Shown piece after piece: positions 56,837 to 64,000 of a stretch of DNA of 64,000 nucleotides. The number at the start of each line of letters is the position of its first letter. Position 1 is the first letter of the stretch. Location: the NCBI GenBank assembly GCA_005881575.1, contig VBCA01000002.1, positions 1 through 64,000 on the forward strand, read 5' to 3'. Made by a program: the position numbers and the translations under genes. The notes below the pieces were generated by a model. That model was not told the origin of the DNA and did not search any database. It saw nothing but the letters and a program-made list of their open reading frames with translations. Origin of the DNA: Betaproteobacteria bacterium (lineage in GTDB: Bacteria > Pseudomonadota > Gammaproteobacteria > Burkholderiales > SG8-39).

Positions 56837-59800
56837 CTACATATTGCGGCGGTATTGGCCCCCCACCTCGAACAGCGCCGAGGTGATCTGGCCGAGCGAG
56901 CAGCAGCGCACCGCGTCGATAAGCACCGCGAAGACGTTCTCGCCCCTGACCACAGCCTGTTGCAGACGCTTCAGCATCGGGCCTGATTCGGCCTTGTGTC
57001 GCTCGTGAAACTCGGCGAGGCGCCTGAGCTGGGACTGCTTTTCCTCCTCGGTCGAGCGGATCAGCTCCAGCTTCCGCGGGATTGAATTTACGCGAGGGTT
57101 GCGAAAGGTGTTGACGCCGACGATGGGGTAGGAGCCGTCGTGTTTGCGGTGCTCGTAGACCATGGACTCTTCCTGGATCTTGCCGCGCTGGTAGCCGGTC
57201 TCCATCGCGCCGAGCACGCCGCCGCGCTCGGCGATGGCCTCGAACTCCTTCAGCACCGCTTCCTCGACGAGATCCGTCAGGGCCTCGATCACGAAGCTGC
57301 CCTGGTTGGGGTTCTCGTTCTTTCCCAGTCCCCATTCCTTGTTGATGACGAGCTGGATCGCCATTGCGCGGCGCACCGACTCCTCGGTGGGCGTCGTAAT
57401 GGCCTCATCGTAGGCGTTGGTGTGCAGCGAATTGGTGTTGTCGTAGGTCGAGATCAGCGCCTGCAGGGTGGTGCGGATGTCGTTGAAGGCGATTTCCTGG
57501 GCGTGCAGCGAGCGCCCGGAGGTCTGCGAATGGAACTTGAGCCTCTGGCTGCGCTCGTTCGCGCCGTACTTCTCCCGCATCGCCACCGCCCAGATGCGCC
57601 GCGCCACGCGGCCGAGCACGGCGTACTCGGGCTCCATGCCGTAGCTGAAGAAAAACGAAAGGTTCGGCGCAAAATCGTCGATCTTCATTCCGCGCGCCAG
57701 GTAGGCCTCGACGAAAGTGAAGCCGTTGGCGAGCGTAAAGGCGAGCTGCGAGATCGGGTTCGCGCCGGCTTCCGCGATGTGATAGCCCGAGATGGAGGCG
57801 GAGTAGAAATTGCGCACGTCGTGACCGATGAAGTATTCCTGGATGTCGCCCATCACTTTGAGGGAGAACTCGGTCGAGAAGATGCAGGTGTTCTGCCCCT
57901 GATCCTCCTTGAGGATATCCGCTTGCACCGTGCCGCGAACGGCAGAAAGCGTCCGTGCCTTGATGTCCTCGCGCTCGGCGACGGTCGCCTCGCGGGCATT
58001 GCTCTCCCCGAATTTGTCGATTTGCTGGTCGATGGCGGTGTTCAGGAACATCGCGAGGATCGTCGGCGCCGGCCCGTTGATCGTCATGCTGACGCTCGTC
58101 GCCGGATCGCACAGGTCGAAGCCCGAGTAGAGGACTTTCATGTCTTCCAGCGTGGCGATGGACACGCCCGAGTTGCCGACCTTGCCGTAGATATCCGGGC
58201 GCAGGTCCGGGTCGAATCCGTAGAGCGTCACCGAATCGAACGCGGTCGAGAGGCGCTTTGCCGGCATGTCTTTCGACAGCAGGTGGAAGCGGCGGTTGGT
58301 GCGGAAAGGATCGCCCTCGCCCGCGAACATGCGCGTCGGATCCTCGTTCTCGCGCTTGAAGGAAAATACGCCCGCGGTGAACGGGAACGAGCCGGGCAGG
58401 TTCTCGCGCATGCGCCATTTCAGGATCTCGCCATGGTCCTCGAAGCCCGGCAGCGCGACTTTCGGCACCCGGGTCCCCGAAAGGGAAACCGTGTTGAGCC
58501 GGGTATGGATCTCCCGCTCGCGCACCCTGACCACCTGCTCGTCGCCCGCGTAGGTCTTCTTCGTTTCCGGCCAGTCCTCGATGAGCTCCCGGGAACGCGC
58601 ATCGAGCCCGGCGTCTTTCTCCTCGATGAGCGGATCCAGCACCGCGGCGTCCTTGCCCGCCGCGGAGAGCATCGCCTTGGCTGCAAGCAGCTGCTGCCGC
58701 TCGCGCGCCATCCTCGATTGCTCGCCGGCGCGGGCGTGGTAGCCGCGCACCGTGTCCGCGACTTCGGCGAGGTAGCGGTTGCGCGAGGGCGGGACGATCG
58801 CGTTCCTCGCCGAGGAGGCGCGCGTCTTGATCGCGGGAAGCGTGCCCGGCCTGACCTTCAGGCCGTGCTCGGCTAGCGCGGGCAGGATGCCCTGGTAGAG
58901 CGCGGTGACGCCGTCGTCGTTGAAGCGCGAGGCGATGGTGCCGTAGACCGGCATCTCCCCGGCGGAGCGGTCGAAGAGCCCGCGGTTGCGCTGGTACTGC
59001 TTGCGAACGTCCCGCAGCGCGTCCTCGCCGCCCTTGCGGTCGAACTTGTTGATGGCGACGAAGTCCGCAAAATCGAGCATATCGATTTTCTCGAGCTGGC
59101 TCGCAGCGCCGTACTCGGGCGTCATCACGTAGAGCGAAGCATCGACGAGCGGCACGATCGCCGCATCGCCCTGGCCGATGCCGGAGGTCTCTACGAGGAC
59201 GAGGTCGAATCCGGCGACCTTGCAGGCCGCAATCACGTCGGGAAGGCTTTTCGAGATTTCGCTCTCGGCGCCGCGCGTGGCGAGCGAGCGCATGAACACG
59301 CGGGCCCCCGCGATCGCGTTCATGCGGATGCGGTCGCCGAGCAGCGCCCCACCGGACTTCCTGCGCGAAGGATCGACGGCGAGGATGGCGATGCCGAGCC
59401 GGTCTTCCTGGTCGAGCCGGAAGCGGCGCACCAGCTCATCGGCAAGCGAGGATTTTCCCGAGCCTCCGGTACCCGTCACCCCGAGCACCGGTACGGGGAG
59501 CGCGCCGGCTTCCTCGAGCATCTGCTCGCGGAGCTTGCGCTCGGTCGCGCCGTTCTCGAGCCCCGTGATCAGGCGGGCGAGCCCCCGGCGGTCGCCGCCC
59601 TTCACGCCGTTCAACTCCTTGGGCGCACGCTGCGACAAGTCCTCGTCGCAGCGCTCGAGCATGTCGTTGATCATGCCCTGCAGGCCCATCTTCTGGCCGT
59701 CCTCGGGCGTATAGATGCGCGCGACGCCGTAGGCCTGAAGCTCGCGAATCTCCTCGGCCACGATCACCCCGCCACCGCCGCCGAACACCTGGATGTTCTC

Positions 59801-60091
59801 CCCGCCCCGCTCGCGCAAGAGATCGATCATGTACTTGAAGTACTCCACGTGTCCGCCCTGGTAGGAGGACACCGCGACCCCCTGGACGTCTTCCTGGAGC
59901 GCGGCCGCCACGACCTCCTCGACCGAGCGGTTGTGCCCCAGATGGATAACTTCGGCACCGCTCGCCTGCAGGATGCGGCGCATGATGTTGATCGCGGCGT
60001 CGTGGCCGTCGAAAAGCGACGCCGCCGTCACGAAGCGGATCTTGTTCTTCGTCTTGTATTCGGTGTGCCGGGAGGCACTCAGATCGGTCAT
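56837..60091 (-). CDS. icmF: Fused isobutyryl-CoA mutase/G-protein chaperone IcmF
   Basis: N-terminal B12-binding domain [36 protein letters not shown]-loop [16 protein letters not shown]-terminal methylmalonyl-CoA-mutase-like domain. Confidence 0.93.
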   Translation of the reverse strand: MTDLSASRHTEYKTKNKIRFVTAASLFDGHDAAINIMRRILQASGAEVIHLGHNRSVEEVVAAALQEDVQGVAVSSYQGGHVEYFKYMIDLLRERGGENIQVFGGGGGVIVAEEIRELQAYGVARIYTPEDGQKMGLQGMINDMLERCDEDLSQRAPKELNGVKGGDRRGLARLITGLENGATERKLREQMLEEAGALPVPVLGVTGTGGSGKSSLADELVRRFRLDQEDRLGIAILAVDPSRRKSGGALLGDRIRMNAIAGARVFMRSLATRGAESEISKSLPDVIAACKVAGFDLVLVETSGIGQGDAAIVPLVDASLYVMTPEYGAASQLEKIDMLDFADFVAINKFDRKGGEDALRDVRKQYQRNRGLFDRSAGEMPVYGTIASRFNDDGVTALYQGILPALAEHGLKVRPGTLPAIKTRASSARNAIVPPSRNRYLAEVADTVRGYHARAGEQSRMARERQQLLAAKAMLSAAGKDAAVLDPLIEEKDAGLDARSRELIEDWPETKKTYAGDEQVVRVREREIHTRLNTVSLSGTRVPKVALPGFEDHGEILKWRMRENLPGSFPFTAGVFSFKRENEDPTRMFAGEGDPFRTNRRFHLLSKDMPAKRLSTAFDSVTLYGFDPDLRPDIYGKVGNSGVSIATLEDMKVLYSGFDLCDPATSVSMTINGPAPTILAMFLNTAIDQQIDKFGESNAREATVAEREDIKARTLSAVRGTVQADILKEDQGQNTCIFSTEFSLKVMGDIQEYFIGHDVRNFYSASISGYHIAEAGANPISQLAFTLANGFTFVEAYLARGMKIDDFAPNLSFFFSYGMEPEYAVLGRVARRIWAVAMREKYGANERSQRLKFHSQTSGRSLHAQEIAFNDIRTTLQALISTYDNTNSLHTNAYDEAITTPTEESVRRAMAIQLVINKEWGLGKNENPNQGSFVIEALTDLVEEAVLKEFEAIAERGGVLGAMETGYQRGKIQEESMVYEHRKHDGSYPIVGVNTFRNPRVNSIPRKLELIRSTEEEKQSQLRRLAEFHERHKAESGPMLKRLQQAVVRGENVFAVLIDAVRCCSLGQITSALFEVGGQYRRNM

Positions 60092-60137
60092 GGCTGCCCC
60101 AACGCGTCCGGATCTGGCTGGAGAAACGCGAGGCTAC

Positions 60138-60159
60138 TTTACGTTTACGTAAACGTCAA
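60138..60159. promoter_or_regulatory. LiuR-type operator upstream of icmF
   Basis: tttacgTTTACGTAAAcgtcaa, exact reverse complement of 19351-19372. Confidence 0.8.
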
Positions 60160-60212
60160 GCGCGCTCCACCCTTGCACCACAGTCTATCCCTCCGCGCGG
60201 CGGCGCACCCTG

Positions 60213-62537
60213 TCAGATCGCGGAATGGCGCAGCCTCAGCGCGTTGAGGACGACCGACACCGAGCTCGCGCTCATCGCGGCGGCCGCGACCATCGGGTTC
60301 AGAACCAGGCCGGTCCAGGGGAACAGCACCCCCGCTGCAATCGGCACGCCGAGAGCGTTGTATACGAACGCCAGGAACAAATTCTGGCGGATATTGCGCA
60401 TCGTGGCGCGCGAAAGCCGCCGCGCCCGCACGATTCCGCGCAGGTCGCCCTTGACGAGCGTGATGCCCGCGCTGCGGATCGCGATATCGGACCCGGTGCC
60501 CATGGCGATGCCGACGTCCGCCTCGGCGAGCGCCGGCGCATCGTTCACGCCGTCGCCCGCCATCGCCACGGCGCGACCCTCTTCGCGCAGCGCCCTCACG
60601 ACCACGCCTTTCTCCTGCGGGAGGACGTCTGCGCGAACGTCCTCGATCCCGAGCCGCCCGGCCACGGCCCGGGCGGTGAGCTCGCTGTCGCCGGTGAGCA
60701 TCACGACCCGGACGCCTTCGGCTGCGAGCGCGCGCAGCGCCTCGGGGGTGGACGCTTTGATGGGATCCGCCACGCCGATGATCCCGGCAACGCGCCCGCC
60801 TTCCACGAGGAACACCACGGTCTCGCCGTTGCCGCGCAGCGCGTCCGCCCTTTCCCTGAAGGCCTGCGGCACCCGGGCGAGCGTGTCGGCGAAACGCGCG
60901 TTGCCGAGCGCGGCGGTCCGGCCATCGACTTTTCCTTCCACTCCCTTGCCGATGACGGCATTGAAGCCCTCCACGCTCAGCAGCGCAATACCTCTGTCCC
61001 TGGCCCCTTCGAGGAGCGCCGCGGCCAGAGGATGCTCGCTGCCGCGCTCGAGGCTCGCCGCAACTTGCAGCACATGCTCTTCGGTTGTTCCCTCGGCCGC
61101 GACAACCCCGGTGAGTCTGGGCTTACCCTCCGTCAGCGTGCCGGTCTTGTCGACCACCAGCGTGTCGATGTTCTCCATGCGCTCAAGCGCCTCGGCGTTG
61201 CGTATGAGGACGCCGCCTTGAGCGCCGCGCCCGGTGCCGACCATGATCGACATCGGTGTCGCGAGCCCAAGGGCGCAAGGGCAAGCAATGATCAGCACCG
61301 ATACGGCGCTTACCAGCGCAAAGCTCATCGCGGGCGGCGGGCCGTAGATCGACCAAGCCACGAATGCAACTGCGGCGATGCCAACGACCGCGGGAACAAA
61401 GTAAGACGAAACCAGATCGGCGAGGTTCTGGATGGGAGCGCGTGTGCGCTGCGCTTCGGCGACCATCTGCACGATTTGCGCGAGCAGCGTCTCCGCGCCG
61501 ACGCGCTCGGCGCGCATCGTGAAGCTGCCTGTGCCGTTGATCGTGCCCCCTGTGACTTTCTCTCCAGGATGCTTTTCCACCGCAATCGCCTCGCCCGTGA
61601 CCAGGGATTCGTCCACGCTCGAGTGGCCTTCCAGAACCACGCCGTCAACCGGTACTTTTTCGCCCGGGCGCACCCGCAGGCGATCCCCTCGCTGCACTTG
61701 ATCGAGCGGCACCCCCTCATCGCCGCCATCCCTGCGGATCCGGATCGCGGTCTCGGGAGCAAGCTTGAGCAGGGCGCGAATGGCGCTGCTCGTGTTTTCG
61801 CGCGCACGCAGCTGGAGCACTTCGCCGAGCAGGACCAGCACCGCGATCACCGCCGACGCCTCGAAGTAGAGACCGACTTCTCCGTGGGAATCGCGAAACG
61901 CCGGGGGAAATAGTCCGGGCGCGAGCAATGCGACGGCGCTGTAGGCGAACGCCACACCGATTCCAAGCGCGATCAGCGTGTACATGTTGAGGCTGTGCGA
62001 CGCGAGCGAATTCCAGCCGCGCACGAAGAAAGGCCACGCGGCCCAAAGAACCACCGGGACGCTCAGGACGAACTGAATCCAGCCGGAGATTTTCGGATTC
62101 GGCAACGCCGCGTGCAGGCCGGGCAGGTGTTCGGCCATTGCGAGGCCAAAAACCGGAACGGTGAGCGCGAGCCCGATCCAGAACCGGCGCGCCATGTCGA
62201 GCAGCTCGGGGTTGGGCTGGTCGTCTGCCCTTGGCGCGACAGGCTCGAGCGCCATGCCGCATTTCGGGCAGTTGCCGGGCCCCGCCTGCCGGATCTCCGG
62301 GTGCATCGGGCAGGTGTAGATCGCGTCCGGCATCGCCCCGGGCAGTGGGGCGGGCCCCCCTGCCGCCTTGGCGTACCGCCCGGGCTCGGCAGCGAACTTG
62401 TCGAGACAATGAAGGCTGCAGAAATACCAGTGTCGGCCGCCGTACGAGTGCTTGTATTTGGCGGCCGAAATATCCAGCGGCATGCCGCAAACCGGGTCAA
62501 GTGCAAATCCCGGGGAGGGCGGTGCATCGTTGCGCAC
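60213..62537 (-). CDS. copA: Heavy-metal (Cu-type) translocating P-type ATPase with N-terminal YHS and heavy-metal-binding domains
   Basis: [93 protein letters not shown]-like. Confidence 0.92.
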   Translation of the reverse strand: MRNDAPPSPGFALDPVCGMPLDISAAKYKHSYGGRHWYFCSLHCLDKFAAEPGRYAKAAGGPAPLPGAMPDAIYTCPMHPEIRQAGPGNCPKCGMALEPVAPRADDQPNPELLDMARRFWIGLALTVPVFGLAMAEHLPGLHAALPNPKISGWIQFVLSVPVVLWAAWPFFVRGWNSLASHSLNMYTLIALGIGVAFAYSAVALLAPGLFPPAFRDSHGEVGLYFEASAVIAVLVLLGEVLQLRARENTSSAIRALLKLAPETAIRIRRDGGDEGVPLDQVQRGDRLRVRPGEKVPVDGVVLEGHSSVDESLVTGEAIAVEKHPGEKVTGGTINGTGSFTMRAERVGAETLLAQIVQMVAEAQRTRAPIQNLADLVSSYFVPAVVGIAAVAFVAWSIYGPPPAMSFALVSAVSVLIIACPCALGLATPMSIMVGTGRGAQGGVLIRNAEALERMENIDTLVVDKTGTLTEGKPRLTGVVAAEGTTEEHVLQVAASLERGSEHPLAAALLEGARDRGIALLSVEGFNAVIGKGVEGKVDGRTAALGNARFADTLARVPQAFRERADALRGNGETVVFLVEGGRVAGIIGVADPIKASTPEALRALAAEGVRVVMLTGDSELTARAVAGRLGIEDVRADVLPQEKGVVVRALREEGRAVAMAGDGVNDAPALAEADVGIAMGTGSDIAIRSAGITLVKGDLRGIVRARRLSRATMRNIRQNLFLAFVYNALGVPIAAGVLFPWTGLVLNPMVAAAAMSASSVSVVLNALRLRHSAI

Positions 62538-62588
62538 CGACCCGTGATCGTGAGAGTGGACCGAGGTTCTTCGCGTGGCGCGATCCCC

Positions 62589-64000
62589 CTATTCCACGGT
62601 CACCGATTTGGCGAGATTCCTGGGCTTGTCCACGTCGTTGCCTCGCTCCAGAGCCGCATGGTAGGCGAGCAGCTGCAGCGGCACGGTATGCAGGATCGGA
62701 GACAGAAAACCGGCGTGATCGGGCATTCGGATGACGTGGATGCCCTCGCCCGCGACCATGCGCGTGTCCTCGTCAGCGAGCACGTGCAGCTCGCCGCCCC
62801 GGGCACGCACCTCCTGGAGGTTCGATTTGAGTTTTTCCAGAAGCGCGTCCTTGGGCGCAATGGCGATCACCGGCATGTTCTTGTCCACGAGCGCGAGCGG
62901 CCCGTGCTTGAGCTCGCCCGCGGCATAAGCTTCGGCGTGGATGTAGGAGATCTCTTTCAACTTCAGCGCCCCCTCCATCGCGATCGGGTAGTGGATGCCG
63001 CGACCCAGGAACAGGGCGTGCTCGAGCTGCGCGAACTTCTCCGACCACATCTTCACCTGCGGTTCGACGTGCAGCACGCGCTCGAGAGCACGCGGCAAAT
63101 GCCGAAGCGAATGCAGCAGCTCAGCTTCGCGCTCCGCCGGGAGCCGGCCCCGCATCTTCGCGAGGGTCATGGTGAGCAGCGCGAGCGCGGCAAGCTGCGT
63201 GGTAAACGCCTTGGTCGAGGCCACGCCGATCTCCGGTCCCGCGCGCGTGAGGAAGCGCAGATGGGACGCGCGCACCAGGGAGGACTCGGGCACGTTGCAG
63301 ATCGAGAGCGCGTAGCGGTGCCCGAGCGACTTGGCGTACTGCAACGCAGCGATGGTGTCCGCCGTCTCGCCGGACTGCGAAACGGTGATCACCAGACCCT
63401 TCGGGTTGGGCACGGATTCCCGATAGCGGTATTCGCTCGCGATCTCGACGCTGCAGGGGATCCCGGCCAGCGCCTCGAGCCAATAGCGCGCGACCATCCC
63501 GGCGTGATAGCTCGTGCCGCAGGCGAGGATCAACACCGAATCGACATCGCGAAAAATGCGCTCGGCCTCCGCACCGAAGAGCTGCGGGGAAACGGACTGC
63601 GCGCCCGTCACCATCTCCAGGGTGTTCGCTACCGCCATGGGCTGCTCGAAGATCTCCTTCTGCATGTAGTGCCGGTAATGCCCCAGCTCGACCGCGTCGG
63701 CGGTGAGCTGCGAAACGTGCACCTGACGGCTTACCGCCTTGCCGCCGGAGTCGCTGACGCGCACTCCATCGAGCGTGAGTTCGGCGCAGTCGCCGTCCTC
63801 GAGGTAGACGACGCGCTGCGTGACCTGGACGAGCGCGGAGGTGTCGGAGGCGGCGAAATTCTCCCCTTCACCGAGGCCGAGCAGCAGCGGCGCCCCGTGC
63901 CGCGCCACCACCAATCGCGAAGGATCGGATTCGCTCACGACCGCGATCGCGTAGGCGCCGACCAGCTCGACCACGCTCTTTCTCACGGCGTCGAACAAGG
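62589..64000 (-). CDS. glmS: Glutamine--fructose-6-phosphate aminotransferase (isomerizing), partial, N-terminus beyond window
   Basis: [37 protein letters not shown], ending [10 protein letters not shown]. Confidence 0.95.
   Translation of the reverse strand, partial: LFDAVRKSVVELVGAYAIAVVSESDPSRLVVARHGAPLLLGLGEGENFAASDTSALVQVTQRVVYLEDGDCAELTLDGVRVSDSGGKAVSRQVHVSQLTADAVELGHYRHYMQKEIFEQPMAVANTLEMVTGAQSVSPQLFGAEAERIFRDVDSVLILACGTSYHAGMVARYWLEALAGIPCSVEIASEYRYRESVPNPKGLVITVSQSGETADTIAALQYAKSLGHRYALSICNVPESSLVRASHLRFLTRAGPEIGVASTKAFTTQLAALALLTMTLAKMRGRLPAEREAELLHSLRHLPRALERVLHVEPQVKMWSEKFAQLEHALFLGRGIHYPIAMEGALKLKEISYIHAEAYAAGELKHGPLALVDKNMPVIAIAPKDALLEKLKSNLQEVRARGGELHVLADEDTRMVAGEGIHVIRMPDHAGFLSPILHTVPLQLLAYHAALERGNDVDKPRNLAKSVTVE

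Noticed and set aside
57140-58876. Plus-strand 578-aa ORF
   Set aside because: Antisense to icmF
60225-61913. Plus-strand 562-aa ORF
   Set aside because: Antisense to copA
1-64000. CRISPR array, prophage, integrase or transposon
   Set aside because: No regularly spaced direct repeats, no phage structural or recombinase/transposase motifs in any frame

Overview
Ordinary-looking, high-GC chromosomal DNA, probably betaproteobacterial by gene content and order (zapB-zapA-6S RNA, hemE-priA, liu cluster, icmF, phaC). Coding density is about 90% and I saw no prophage, CRISPR array, transposase or rRNA. Main blocks: (1) a minus-strand btuB / GT9 / btuF / GT4 operon behind a cobalamin riboswitch that carries an unusually long extra arm; (2) zapB, zapA, 6S RNA, EVE protein, hemE, priA, bTHX, argS, an FtsN-like SPOR protein, tandem DsbA paralogues, an SDR and a second BtuF-like protein; (3) PHA synthase plus a LiuR-controlled leucine/isovalerate (liu) degradation cluster; (4) CaiB and CoA-ligase genes, a YeiH-like transporter with a 46-aa membrane partner, and an acyl-CoA synthetase/Liv ABC/Bug operon; (5) a diguanylate cyclase with a degenerate receiver domain; (6) a co-directional ~11.5 kb block of envelope lipoproteins (Ig-like/PEGA/TolB-N-like), a PD40 propeller, a TPR protein and an Opp-type ABC transporter, the best candidate here for an undescribed system; (7) icmF, copA and partial glmS. 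The most informative non-coding signals are a 22-bp palindrome that occurs identically (in reverse complement) upstream of liuA and, 40 kb away, upstream of icmF; a palindromic repeat family placed inside transporter operons; a likely leaderless zapB promoter; a structured hemE-priA intergenic region; and a possible truncated tRNA 5' end at the start of block 6. All calls come from reading sequence and motifs; no database search was run.
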